Of a DNA stretch of 64,000 nucleotides, positions 52,752-64,000 are shown piece by piece. This DNA comes from Chromobotia macracanthus (lineage: Eukaryota; Chordata; Actinopteri; Cypriniformes; Botiidae). The number at the start of each line of letters is the position of its first letter. Within the stretch, counting starts at the first letter, position 1. The notes below the pieces were generated by a model that made no database searches, was not told where the DNA came from, and worked only from the letters and a program-made list of their open reading frames with translations. The stretch lies in the NCBI GenBank assembly GCA_036877525.1, contig JAZGTH010000005.1, positions 9,110,501 through 9,174,500 on the forward strand, in the 5' to 3' direction. Both the position numbers and the translations under genes were made by a program.

Positions 52752-54792
52752 ATGGATATATCCTCTGATGAAGCTGAGGACTGGTTTATTGAGTCTTTCA
52801 ACACGTGAGTCTTTCAGCAATATTATTGCGTTAAATCTTTAATAATAGTGACTGTGTCTCAAAACCTCACTTGCTCCCTATCTAGACAACATTTATGACC
52901 ATTATATAAAAGAGCTTCATCAACCAATGTGTTATTATTTTCAGATACAAAGACCTGCATGTTTTTCACCTCGAGCATCCCACCAGAGTAATAGAGTGGA
53001 CGGGTGATAAAAGTAATATTATTTTTTTGTAACCCCGAAACATTTGAGCAATTAAACTCAATTAAACATTTGAACAATTAAACTGCATTGCAAAGTCTAA
53101 AGGCACTTTTATCTTCTGTCCTGCAGGCATTTGTGTCGCAGGATGTACTGGAGCAAGAAGCGAAATCTTGGAGTTACTTCTGCCTCTGAAGTTGTATGCA
53201 GGAGATAACCAGGTGAATATAAAACGTACAAAATGCACAAACAAAATAAATACCAGAATTAAAATGAATTTAAACCACCTACTGTTCACAATTTTGAAGG
53301 GTCTTTGTGCAGAGCGAGACTTTAAAGTACAGCATGGTGGATTTTCAGAAGAACCTGTGGAGTGTTTGATACATATCCCTGGAACAAGGTGAAGACTGTA
53401 TCTGTTTTAGCCCAATATCACCTAACAAGTGTATACAGTAGATTATATTCCACAAGTGATTTGTGAATGGCATTTGCTTAATTGTAATCCTGTTAATGAA
53501 ACCACTGAATATAAATTTTCATATGTAACATCAGCTGTTCTTTACAGGTGTGTGGTGACCAGTGGAAGGTCTAGTCCAGCCTTACAGATCTGGGACATTG
53601 GAGGAGATGACAGTGGTATGACTGATAATTACTATAAATATGAATTATGATTATTAAACACATTGCAAAGGGACAACAAAATATCTAGGGTGTCCAAACA
53701 GATGCATACTGTGTAAACCAATTTCACTTCTTGTTGGATGCATAGAGAACTTGGCAAACTTTTTGAAAATGTCCTGCTTATTAACCTAATATTGCAATAC
53801 AGATGTTATAAAAAGGACTGGACTCATAAAGCCCCAAAGCACATCAGCAAAAGGCTGTAAAATAGCCCCTGGGCCGACTGAGAATCCCACAGTCATTCAT
53901 GGTTTTTTGACCAGTGATGTTCAGCTGACTGAGATAGCAACAGGACAGGTTTTATACACAGTAGGTAATATCAAAACCCTTCTTTAATTACTTTTACTAC
54001 GTCTTGAAATGGGTCAGAATTCCCCATTTTGTCTTATTTTTTCTTGACAGGAAAAGAGTCTTCAGATCCTGTGAGCAGCTTGGAGTTTATTAACCCTTAT
54101 GTATTTCTCATTTGCGCAAGCAACGGCTCTCTGCTTTTGGGGGACACAAGAGACCCCTCGACCTCTCATTACCCCCTAAAAGACAGTTTGAGTGGACTGC
54201 ACTGGTGCTTTGGGTTGAGGAAGAGCAGCTGTCAGTCAGAACCTTACTGTTGTACTGTAGCAAGACTTTCTTCTTCTGGTCACATGATGCTGAATGATCT
54301 AAGAGATTTACAGAGTCCATTATGCCAGACCCAACTTAATGTCCAACACAGCGCAGTGAAGAATGAATTTCTGAATGTTTCTTGGGCTCCTGTTTTTGAC
54401 AGCTGCCTATCTGTTTCTGGTAAGTAAAGCCCCTTTCTTTTAACGTACTTTTGGTAAGGCTGTGTCACATGTAAAAAAATTGGTTTTTGTATTTCATAAG
54501 ATGCATTTAAACATTTGATTACACCTTTACAACTTATCAGTTTTCTTTTAAAGGGTTTGATGGAACGGTACAGATCTACAACATAAAGAATTGGAGCACA
54601 GGGACACAGACCCTTCAGCCAGTTTTTTCTCATCAAGGTCATGATATGTTATATGAAGCTAAATGCAGTGGATCCCCACCTCTGGTTACCACTCATGTTT
54701 GGCATCCGTCACGACCAAACACTCTCCTCTCAGCAGCAACTGATGGATCTATACATGTCTGGGACTGGGTGGATAAAACCACTGACACATGA
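52752..54792 (+). CDS. wdr73: WD repeat-containing protein 73
   Basis: A complete 377-residue WD-repeat (beta-propeller) protein. Coding exons are 52752-52804, 52945-53012, 53127-53212, 53300-53388, 53548-53615, 53803-53964, 54051-54419 and 54554-54792. All joins keep frame with GT-AG introns. The start encodes MDISSDEAEDWFIESFNTY, like the vertebrate DDWLVESL start. Diagnostic stretches are ERDFKVQHGGFSEEP (residues about 74-88), SDVIKRTG (about 121), SGFDGTVQIYN (about 298) and the C-terminal LLSAATDGSIHVWDWVD, the last complete WD blade. Length matches the human protein (378). In mammals WDR73 is linked to Galloway-Mowat syndrome, to microtubules and to the Integrator subunits INTS9/INTS11; this is family knowledge, not visible here. 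It converges on the neu3 gene at 55.6 kb. Confidence 0.95.
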
Positions 54793-55632
54793 GAATATGA
54801 TGTTCATATTTTTAACAAATTTTATTATAGTAACACATTTCCTGCTACTATATACTGATTGTTAAAATTCCATCATGAATACTTGCCTTTAAAATGTACA
54901 AGGAAACAAGTTTTGCAGGTTCTAAAAATGACTACTAGGTTTATGAACTGAAGTAAAACATGTTGTCATAAAAAATTGTAATGTATTTTGTTTGTCGTGC
55001 ATTATTCAGATCCTTGTTTTCATATCAGACAAGAATGAATTAATAAAGCTCTATTTCAAACAACTGAAAAGATGAAAAGGTTAGCAGAGACTGAAAGAAA
55101 TGCATTATACTGAAAGAAATGCATTTTGTGAATAAGTGAATTTCATGCAGTAAGCTCTGTTATACACTGCATTATGGCAAATATACAGGTGCAAATACAA
55201 AAAATAGCTAGAGCAACCACTGCATACATAATTATACATTTAAAATCCAACTATCCCAAAACAGCCCGTGGAGATTTTTAAAATAGACTGTACAGAGTGC
55301 TGTTGCATTACTGGGCTCCTCCTAGGCAATTAATTATAGACTGATTATAGAATAATGACTTGCACTGGGACCATTTTGAGTGTCTGCAGACTTTGGGGAG
55401 GAGTCATAAAAGATTTTGGGGAATGAACTGTTGCTGACACAAGCAACATTGTGCTCCCTAGAAATCAGAACATGCTCATGAGTTGATTCATCCTCTTCTA
55501 CAGACAGAATTTTTTCTGCCTGGTTCATTCATACCGAAACTTTCTGCCAGCCCTGCTCAGAGTCATTTTGTAATTTTTAGGTTTTTTATGGAAACAGTGG
55601 AGATGGTGTAAAAAAAGCAGTCATTTCATAAC
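54793..55632. other. Convergent intergenic stretch (3' UTRs)
   Basis: Between the stop codons of wdr73 (+) and the first neu3 copy (-). It holds the wdr73 3' UTR on the left and should hold the neu3 3' UTR on the right. I saw no canonical AATAAA on the minus strand here. A short duplicated CTGAAAGAAATGCATT occurs at about 55091-55125. Confidence 0.5.
55042..55047 (+). terminator. Polyadenylation signal of wdr73
   Basis: AATAAA 250 bp after the wdr73 stop codon, the first canonical signal downstream. The 3' UTR would be about 270 nt. Confidence 0.6.
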
Positions 55633-57013
55633 TTATTTAGTGAATGAAAATGTAGATATTTTAGCATTCTTGGCCTGAATGACATCAGAGAGTTTAAAAA
55701 TGACAAAGGCCACCTCTTCAACCTCACTTTTTTCTCCACACTCCATGAGACAAGCAAAATGTTCTCCATCTCCACACGGAGCAAGATCCGAGTATCCACT
55801 AGGACCATGATGAATTATCAGTTTATGGTCCTCCCATCCTGAGGCATCCCATGGGGATTTGTTTAAGTAGACACCAAGGGATCGTCTGTGGTGTGTATTG
55901 GTTGGATGGCAATACAGCAGCCATGTATTTTCAGACCTCTGATCTGGGGCAAAACTCAACACGCTACCCTGACAACCATGCCCGGTCTCAGTTAGCTTAC
56001 ATGTAGACAAAGGCTTCTCGAAAGCTTCTCCAAGCCTTTTGCTTAGAGCTTCAGTTCGGTGGCCAGACGTGCTACGAGCATTGCAGTACAGATAAGTCTT
56101 TCCCTCATGGTCTAAGATCTCAGCCATCTGACACTCACAGGACTCACCATCTATACTTTCTCCAACATGCCATGTGCCACCATTGTCATCGCTGTACAGT
56201 GCAAAAGCATACGGCGTGGGCTTATGTTTCGAGTGACAATGGTATGCATAGGCTGGGATAATCAGTCTTCCACTCCGCGTTTGAATGCCATGCCCTGGCC
56301 CAACAGCGAAAGTAGCCCAGTCCTTCACCTGGTCACCGATCACATCTGTTGTCAAATCTACAATATGGCTCCAGGTTTTGCCAGTGTCCTTGCTGGTAAC
56401 ATAACACAGTCGTGCCTGGTTGTTTTTTTTCCTTATCTGGGCTTGTTCTGAAACTCCGACTGGAATCGTAATGAAAAACAAAAACAGGCTCTTGGTTCTT
56501 CTCTCATAGACTGGACATGGATTCATGCTGCGGTGGTTTGGTACACAAGCTGAAGTGAGCACCTCATGATTAGCATCCCACTGAAAACATAACCATTATG
56601 ACAGCAGTTAAATCACTTGCAATGTAACATCTTTCAAAGCAAATCGTCAGATATTAGTAGGTCCGCTTGGAATCTGCAGTATGTCTGTCTTCCATACTGT
56701 AGTGACCGTGAACGTAAATGCATGTAATGCATTTACATTTCTCTGAAACTTAACAGCTAAATAATATTGTACAACTTTGGCCCAGCTTCACCTCAACTTC
56801 TCCGTCCTTCCACGTTCCTCTTCTCATCACCAGGACATCTGCATCAGTGTCATCTGGTGTTATCCTTTTCTCAGCAAAGGCAAGATATGTTTGCCTCTCA
56901 CTGATGTAGATGAGGGCTGGTATTCTGTATGTCACCTGATTCTCTTCCTGTTGAAATAATGGTGTCACTTTAAAAAGCATTGATGTGCTTCCTGAATGTG
57001 CTGTGCTTTCCAT
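55633..57013 (-). CDS. neu3: Sialidase-3-like (membrane ganglioside sialidase), tandem copy 1
   Basis: A 389-residue GH33 exo-alpha-sialidase; NEU3 enzymes remove sialic acid from gangliosides at the plasma membrane. Coding exons are 57013-56792 (74 codons) and 56580-55633 (315 codons), joined in phase 0 between ...KDGEVE and WDANHEVL. The ATG chosen is the first one after an acceptor (TGTATTTCTAG|GACA-ATGG), so a non-coding exon lies upstream, perhaps ending near 57521. Visible motifs: YRIPALIY (R30, the RIP arginine), FAEKR (R50) with the acidic PDDTDAD run, Asp boxes SKDTGKTW (137-144) and SDDNGGTW (204-211), the likely nucleophile-pair glutamate in CQMAE (E228), NARS (R243) and GYSDL (Y337). 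All expected catalytic residues of the family are present, so it should be active. No signal peptide or membrane helix is seen, as in other NEU3 proteins. Confidence 0.92.
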
Positions 57014-58836
57014 TGTCCTAGAAATACAACAATCGTACAACAATCAGCTTTTGTTTATCCTAACCAATGTTTATACAATGAAAGAAAGAAAGCCATAAAT
57101 ACGTGGTAACTGTCAGAGCATTTAGTAAAGTATATTGCCCCATTAAAACGGGTGGTAAAATGAAAGCAAATGTCCGGTTTAAGTTTAAAGCTGTTGCTTA
57201 CGAAGCGCTTTACTTTGTTTTAAACCTCGTAACTTTATTGACCTGAGATCATGTTTGAAGTCCTCGTTCAGACTCTTAAAAGCGCTGAATACTTTGTAAA
57301 CGTGAAAATAAATAATTTGTTACGTGACAACCTCAAGCAAATGTTAATAAACAAATAGTTTAAACACAATTTGCTATGTTAGAAAACGTAGTCTTACTTG
57401 CACGACCACTGCGTGCTTTTTAACAAGCTCAAGTCAATGTCAATATACAACACCCACCTTAATGCCGAGAGTGAAATTTGACCAGAAAACTCTTAAATAA
57501 TCCACATAAAGTCCACTCACAGGTAAGAAATGCTCCTTAATGTAGTAACAACAACAACAACAACAGTGAATCTGCGTTTGTCACCAGTCCTCCACAGACG
57601 GAAACTAGATCCTTCATGGGCGGATCGACCCTGAAGTCTCTGGACTTCATGGGCATCTGGATTCCCACTAGTTGACCTTCAGCCTTCAAGCCGAAATTAA
57701 ATGCATGTGCAAATCCTTTATTTAATCACTGTAAATGGACATTAAACATATTCATGTGTCATATTAATGTGAACGACATATAACGAAGGCTGGAAAGGGG
57801 GATTGATGTCCCCAACATGTCCCCAATTTTCCACCACTGCATATAATAACACAGCAGCACTGGCGTTTCAGTGTTTATTTAAAAGATTCACAAATAAAAA
57901 ATCTCACTTCACAAATAAATTGTTTTATTACTGTGATTATGATATAGCAGTCTATCTACATCTAAAAAGTACATGTGATTAAAATCACCAGGCACTGAAT
58001 CCTTCCTGAAATTTTAATGTCAACAATCTGGACCCTTACAGTGAAATTGCCATAAATTGTGCAAAGTTATGGGACTCTTTTGGCAGGAAACACATACTTA
58101 AACATTTTAATTTCCGCGTATTAAACCAGACTGTGTTTGACTTATAAACACAACAGTGGCGAATACATGTATTGCCCTTATTTACAGATCAAAAAGACAT
58201 TAACAGTGTTCACACCACAGGTGGTATTTACAAATGTCACACTATAGCAACTGTTGGGCACGCTCCAAACCAGTAACATTTGTTTAATCTTTTTATGTTT
58301 ACACATTAAACATACAGTCCATTAAAATAAAAATACAGCCTTGGACATCCACTGACCATGCAAATACTTATTACACAGGACAAAAAACTAAAATAAAAGT
58401 CAAGCAGTCTCTCAAAGTAATAGTCAAAATGCTTCTCTGTTCAAAAAGAAACTGTTGCTCTAAAAAAGTCATACACATAAGTATATAAATAATCTCATGT
58501 TTAAGTCTAAGCATAACCATTATGGTAACTATAACCTTTAATGGGTATAAATAATGAATCTTTATACAACAATTAAGGTCAATGGTTCTAAATATGTACT
58601 TTTTTCCAACAAATAACTGCAGAGTAAAGCTCAGGCTTCTACACGTACCAATTCCAATTATCACAACAACTGCTTAATTTAATAATGCCATAATTTCTCT
58701 ATTTTGAGATCAATGGTAATTTTACAGAATTTAAAATACAGCTGTATTTTATCACTTAGTTAAAGTGTATAGAAAGACCCATGTTTAATCCAAATCCTAA
58801 TGTAGAAACACATTTCTAACAGAACACTTAATAAAG
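57014..58836. other. Spacer between the two neu3 copies
   Basis: This contains the 5' non-coding part and promoter of neu3 copy 1 (about 57.0-57.6 kb; a candidate non-coding exon ends at 57521 in CCT|gtgagt) and the 3' UTR of copy 2 (58.8 kb downward). An (AAC)n run of six to seven units is at 57546-57564. No ORF with recognisable domains is present. Confidence 0.5.
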
Positions 58837-60267
58837 TTAGCTCCCTGTCTCATCACAAAAGCACATTACATCACTGAGTTTAAATTCCACAAAGGCTATC
58901 TCCTCAATCTCACTTTTCTCTCCACACTCCATAAGACAGCCAAAGTGCTGCTCATACTGCGTCAAGTCTGAGTATCCGCTTGGACCCTTATTGATGATCC
59001 ATGGGCGGCTCCACCCAGAAGCCCTGAAGGGTGATTTATTCAAGTAAACTCCAAGATCTTTCCTCTTTGTTTTATTAGTTGGATGGGAATAAACTAACCA
59101 TGTCTTCATGTCTAATTGTGTCAAGCAATCACTTTCTTTCTTGACCTCTTCACCCAATGACTCAGGCACAGGGAAGCTCAACACACTTCCTTGACAACCA
59201 AAACGAGGTTCCACAAGTTTTTGTGCAAAATGAGGGTTGTCAAAAGCTGCTCCGTTACTCTCACTTAAAGCTTCCACTCTGTGGCCATATGTACTACGGG
59301 CATTACAGTACAAATGACTCTGATCAGCATGGTCTATGATCTCAGCCATCTCACACTCACAAGAGTTCATTTGGATTTTCTCCCCCATCGTCCAGGTGAT
59401 GCCACAGTCATCACTATAGAATGATAAGGCATGAGGCCTAACAACAAGTGGGAAACTGAATGGGAAACATCTGTAATGAATATAATAAACATAAGCCGGA
59501 ATGATTAGTCTACCGTTTTTCATCTGAATCCCATGTCCTGGTCCAACTGCAAAAGTTGCCCATTTGCTAATCTCGTGTCCAATCACACTATCTGTTAAAT
59601 CAGTTACCGTGCTCCAGCTTTGGCCGTAGTCTGAACTAGTGATGTAACACAGCCGGGCTTGGTTCCTACCTGTAACGATCTGGCTATGTTCTGTGGTATT
59701 ACCAAATATGCAGATAAAGAACAGAAAGATTGTTTTGGATTTCCTCTCATAGACTGGGCAAGGATTCATTGTGCGATGGTCTGGCAAACAGGCTGAAGAC
59801 AGTGTTTGAGCTGGAGACCACTGAAAGCATAACAATTCATTAAATCTATGTTTACATCTGTGGCAATAGCTCTCAATAAAAAAAAACAGAATTAAAATTT
59901 TGTCATTATTAGTAAATGATGTTCATTTTCATGTTCAATTTTAATATTAGAGTGAGCTGTTCCTTTAATAGCTATTATCATATAAAACATCATTATGTAT
60001 TATTATATTGTATTATTAAAGGGGATGCATTACTTGAATGGATCCATGTTGAAGTGATCCTCTCCTCATCACCAACACTTTTGCATCGCTGTCACATGGC
60101 GTGCTGCGTTTCTCTGCAAAGGCAAGAAATGTGTGGCCATCACTCACGTAGATGAGAGCTGGAATTCTGTATGTGGTGCCATCCTCCTGCTGTCTGAACA
60201 ACAATGTTCGTGCAGGTTGAGTCCGGTGAGGATCTGGGCAGCTTTGGGACGCCATGCTGTCAATCAT
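58837..60267 (-). CDS. neu3: Sialidase-3-like (membrane ganglioside sialidase), tandem copy 2
   Basis: A 405-residue paralogue of the gene at 55.6 kb with the same architecture. Coding exons are 60267-60034 (78 codons) and 59820-58837 (327 codons), joined in phase 0 between ...HGSIQ and WSPAQTLS, exactly the position used by copy 1. The start is the first ATG after the acceptor TTGTATATCCAG|GA; M5 in the same exon is an alternative. Motifs: YRIPALIY (R34), FAEKR with downstream acidic residues, Asp boxes SSDYGQSW (140-147) and SDDCGITW (214-221), ECEMAE, NARS and GYSDL. Relative to copy 1 it has two small insertions: a hydrophobic/aromatic stretch before the second Asp box (residues about 191-206) and an acidic loop (PESLGEEVKKESD) before the TWLVYSHPTN motif. 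An active ganglioside sialidase is expected; specificity may differ through these loops. Confidence 0.92.
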
Positions 60268-60580
60268 TCCTGGATATACAAGAAAAGTGTTGTATGACAA
60301 GCTGTAATACAGTAACCTTGGAGCTTGTAACGTGACTTGTGTCTCGCATTAAATGTGTAATATGTGCATTCAAACACAAGAAAAGCCAAAATGTCCTAAT
60401 TCCAGGGATGTGCACAGTATAGACCCACTCAAATAGGCATACATTTGATCTAATGCAGAAGTTAGATATCCTTAGTACAATATATATATATATGGAACAA
60501 TGTCAATTCTATACATCTGAATAGAGCACAAATAACAAGAAATCTTGAGTCGGTGTTATTATTGCAATTGGTAAACTGAC

Positions 60581-60676
60581 CTTCTGTTCATGCATCTCTC
60601 TCCACGGGAAATCTTCTGAATTTATCGCGATGAGATGCACATCTATTTCAAATCCATAAGATCAATAGAGCTTCCT
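60581..60676 (-). other. Putative 5' non-coding exon of neu3 copy 2
   Basis: The donor GAACAGAAG|gtcagt at 60581/60580 lies about 25-30 bp and onward downstream of a TATA box on the minus strand. The inferred leader contains several upstream ATGs that open short reading frames, including one that would overlap the main start codon after splicing. The exon start is estimated from TATA spacing only. Confidence 0.45.
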
Positions 60677-60701
60677 TAACTGCAGACGGCTGAGCCAAAG
60701 A

Positions 60702-60713
60702 TTATATATAAAG
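60702..60713 (-). promoter_or_regulatory. TATA box, probably of neu3 copy 2
   Basis: TTTATATATAAT on the minus strand, 435 bp upstream of the neu3 copy 2 start codon and suitably placed for a transcript spliced through the donor at 60580. Confidence 0.45.
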
Positions 60714-61292
60714 ATGCCGCAGTTTTTTTTTACTATGAATTGCTGAACAGTAACATTATTGAGGAAGGGGCAAGGGCTCTATACCGTATACTTGACAGCC
60801 TTTGCGCATGCGCAGTACTCGAAGCGGTCAGCATTAAATGTTTTATTCGCGCTATTGTACCTTAAGAAACAAACTTTAAGGTACAGTTGATGTCAGGTTT
60901 AATGGTTGGTCGGCAATATATTGCTTTATTGTGATCATTGCGTTGCAAAGAGGGCCACAGAGTGCAAAGACTTCCTTAAAGGGACTTTGGCCGTGCATAC
61001 CGAAAGCGGAAATAATGGCAAGCGGGGCAATGTGGGGCATGTAGTTCAGAAACAACAAACGTCCGCTCTTGCGGTGAACTTGTTTACGTCACTTACATTA
61101 TTGTAGTTTGGGTTTGAACTGTGTTGTTTCTATATTTATATTTTATAATTCTTGCTTTTAAGCCGAAATGTAAACCGAGTAAACGCGTTAAAGTACTACA
61201 TTTCCTACAATGGCACGGTCCGTTGCTAAGATACCGTGCAACGCAGACTTGGCTGCAGGTCTTGCGTCGAAGGCTTGTTTTAGTGATTGCAA
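60714..61292. promoter_or_regulatory. Head-to-head promoter region, neu3 copy 2 / xrra1
   Basis: About 0.6 kb between the TATA box of neu3 copy 2 (-) and the inferred xrra1 first exon, which ends in the donor GCAA|gtaagt at 61292. It contains CpG-bearing sequence and ACTACATTTCC (61195-61205), close to the ZNF143/THAP11-type ACTACAATTCC core, with a second, reversed partial copy (GGCATGTAGT) near 61036. This fits a shared bidirectional promoter, but start sites are not proven. Confidence 0.4.
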
Positions 61293-61580
61293 GTAAGTTG
61301 CTTTTCTGCAGTCAAATACTTGATCATTGTTAGATGCATTATTAATCATATATTAATCAATGAAATTTAGCAAGCATGCAAGCATAAATGCACGTTTGTT
61401 GCACAGGGCTATTTTACACTAAAACAATGATGGCCATCTAGGTCTTGAAAAAGGTCTTAATGAAGAGGGAGAACGTTTAAATCTGCTAGGGTTGTCATTC
61501 ACTTAATATTCTTTATATTTTGTTCTGTTGTAGCCTCATTGTCTATGTTTTATGTCTAGGTGAACTGCTAGTTGAAAGAA

Positions 61581-64000
61581 ATGACAGGATTGGGGGTTTA
61601 CAAACTGGACAATGGAGAAAGTTGCCCTTCCAATTGCTTCCCCATAAGATCCTTCCATTATTCAAGTAATGAAGGTGGTTATTGCAGCACGGATACCTCT
61701 GCTTGTTAAATGCAACGTTCATAAACGTTTTAAAAACTTTGTTCTGTGATATTACTTATTCCCAAAGGAGCAGGACACTGGCTTGTAGCCTACAGGAATA
61801 CACTGGAAGAGAGAATATCCAAAAAGAAAAAAGCTTTAGGATCACATTTTGAAGTTCCCTCTGCGAAACGTGAGCGTGAGAGTGCTAACAAAGTTTTGGA
61901 TGCACAATTTCTGGTGGGAATGCTTTAGCATGGAATGGGCTAATGTGTGATTATTGGCATATTCATTTTAATTCAATTCATGTATCATTTCAGATGAATA
62001 ATTGATTATCAGTATCTCTTGAAAACACATTACTATTCTACTGCAGATTACTCTGCATTGTGTGGATCAGCCCTCTGACCTCTGTTCTGTCAACATCAGT
62101 GATCGGGGTTTGCAAACAGTACGATTTATCAAATCTGATAGAATTGATTTATAATGTTTTTAAATTTAAACCATATCTGTTATTATATCACTCACAAACC
62201 AAACTTTTTCTTTGTGCAGGTTAGACTTGAGGGTTTGGAGGAATTTGATAACATTGCTTACATAAATGCCTCTGATAATTGTTTAACTTTAGGTAATGAG
62301 GTATTTTTTATCTTATTGAATGTTTTAAACTTTTGAGATATTTTAAATATTTCTCATTTAAACATTTGTAGAAATGTCTTCATATACCACATATAACATT
62401 TTTTCTAGAACCTTTTAGCAGGTTTCCTGCATTAAGGGAACTAGAACTTTCCCTGAACGGTCTTCATACTTTGGAGATTCGTGCTGAAGACTTTCAGAGA
62501 TTGGAGGTATGTTGGCTTGTTTATTTGGGTTGGATTATTTGCTGCTGTTGAAGGCTGTGATGACGTTTCATTTGTTACAGGTATTGGATCTATCTTTCAA
62601 TAGCATAACAGGAGAAAGTATATTGAATCTAGGCCTGTTATCACATCTTAAGATGCTTCACCTAACTGGAAACCAGTTGCAGATGCTACCACTCAATATG
62701 GCCGGCTCTTGTACCTGTCCTGAGGAAACGTAAATGTTTATGTAAAAAAATCAGTGTTTGATAAATGTTAAAAATGCTCTGCTTATATTTTAAAAGCAAC
62801 CTGTGTGTTAATGTTGTCTGGTTGACCATAGACACAATCTATGTAGTTAAATATCAGAAATCACATTGGACATTAGAATACACTATAGTTTCTAACTATC
62901 TAGACTGCTTTGGATTTAAATGTTTTACGTATCGCATAACCTTTTCTTTTTTTAACAGCACACATCAGTGTGTCTTGCTTTTTCAAATGCTGGAGGTGTT
63001 GATGCTTAATGACAATAGGTTAACTTCTCCTGGAGTGTTTATGAGCCTCGCTTACTTAAAGAGGTCAGTAAATTAATGTTTTTAGAGCAATACTTTGGCA
63101 TGCCTGCTTGAAAATTAAATTCCGTTTCTTGGGGTGTTCAAATGAATCTCTAATCATAAAAATGTCAACAAGATGTATAATTTCACCATTAAATGTGTCC
63201 GTTACTGAAAATATATTGTGACTTTTTCCCCACCTTGATAACATACTAAATTATTAGATGGTCTATCAAGACAAAGGAAACAAGGACATAAAACTAAATT
63301 TTATTCTTCCTGTTGTACACTGCCCCCTTGAGGCAAAACCACAAAATGCTCTTCAAGATTTTAAACCTCGACAATGCTCTAGCCCAAGGAAAATACCAGT
63401 GTTGTAAACATTAATGTCTAGTGATTAGAGAGCCCTGTTGTGTTTGTAAATGTTTAAACTTTGTACTAAATAGGGAAAATGCAATAAAGGCTCACACTTG
63501 ACATTCATTGTTTAGGATGAAAGTGATCACATTTTAGTTTTACTGTGCATTTAGGCTTCAACATCTAAACCTACAAGGAAATTACATCTCAGGAGTCCCA
63601 TTGTTAGAACAGACGGCACCATTACAAGATGCTCAGACGAGCATTACACCCAGCATGAAGCAGAGGTCTGATAACACACCATCTATTCAGGAAAACACAA
63701 TGAAAGGCAAGAGGATAAAGGGTTGAGATGTTTAATAAAAAATGAAGAACAAATGTTGTTATAAAGACAAAGTATTTACATGCTCATTTATTGTCATTCT
63801 GTTCCAAATAGATGCCTCTGAAAATCTGAGCCAGCAAAAGACAACCACAAGAACATCCATTGTATGATCTACATCTATGTGGACTACACAAGTCATATTA
63901 ATTTATCAGTTTATTAGATATATTTAACAGAATTTTGCAATCTACCTATGATCAGAAAAAGGATCCTGGATACTGTGAAGATTTCGGCCTGCCTTTCCCA
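61581..64000 (+). CDS. xrra1: X-ray radiation resistance-associated protein 1-like, N-terminal part
   Basis: A leucine-rich-repeat protein cut off by the window edge. Coding exons are 61581-61674, 61768-61913, 62047-62118, 62220-62292, 62409-62506, 62581-62729, 62959-63063, 63555-63706, 63812-63861 and 63956-64000 (continuing), 328 codons in one frame. The start MTGLGVYKLDNGESCPSNCF and EGAGHWLVAY resemble the vertebrate XRRA1 N-terminus (YKLDDGKPY, GQGHWLV). LRRs follow: FPALRELELSLNGL, LEVLDLSFNSI, LKMLHLTGNQL, LEVLMLNDNRL and LQHLNLQGNYI (residues about 135-260). After a polar linker the last bases encode CEDFGLPFP, which I take as the lead-in to the next LRR block. A non-coding first exon (ending 61292) and an acceptor at 61559 lie upstream. 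XRRA1 is associated with radiation response in human cells, but its molecular role is poorly defined. Confidence 0.88.
63707..63811 (+). other. Apparent GC-AG intron in xrra1
   Basis: The exon ends AACACAATGAAAG and the intron begins gcaaga. Frame continuity into the next exon (GATGCCTCTGAAAATCTGAG, only one frame open, needing exactly one carried base) supports this junction. Read-through would hit TGA within eight codons. Confidence 0.6.

Noticed and set aside
54280..54642. Minus-strand 120-codon open frame
   Set aside because: It is a shadow of wdr73 exons 7 and 8 on the opposite strand.

Overview
The window is vertebrate nuclear DNA, almost certainly from a teleost fish and probably a cyprinid or close relative. 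The evidence is split genes with GT-AG introns, tRNA-derived SINEs with a fish-type 3' tail, many short non-autonomous DNA transposons, long microsatellites, and four recognisable vertebrate genes. There are no operons, CRISPR arrays or other prokaryotic systems.

Layout. (1) 1-26,338 is the 5' part of an AMPA glutamate receptor gene, gria4, on the minus strand. Coding exon 1 (signal peptide) is at 26,251-26,338 and exon 2 (start of the amino-terminal domain) at 25,250-25,408. All of 1-25,249 then appears to be intron 2, filled with transposon remnants and unique sequence. (2) 26,339 to about 52,700 is upstream/intergenic DNA with no recognised protein gene. It holds the gria4 upstream region, two SINEs, several MITEs, long (AT)n, (CT)n and (GATA)n/(GGAT)n tracts, a clean solo LTR nested in another repeat, one unidentified exon-like ORF, and several non-repetitive blocks that could be conserved non-coding elements. 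(3) 52,752-64,000 is a compact gene cluster: wdr73 (+, 8 coding exons, complete), two tandem neu3-type sialidase genes (-, each with two coding exons), and the 5' part of xrra1 (+, leucine-rich-repeat protein, running off the right edge). wdr73 and the first neu3 copy converge. The second neu3 copy and xrra1 are head to head about 1 kb apart and may share a promoter region.

The genes have no obvious common pathway: gria4 is a synaptic ion channel, wdr73 a WD-repeat protein linked to neural development, neu3 a ganglioside sialidase, and xrra1 a poorly characterised LRR protein. Exon boundaries were worked out by hand from reading-frame continuity and splice consensus; all coding joins reported are frame-consistent. 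I found no evidence for a novel multi-gene system. The most notable observations are the tandem neu3 duplication with identical intron position, an apparent GC-AG intron in xrra1, a five-copy MITE family, the nested solo LTR, and an unidentified exon-like ORF near 44.3 kb.
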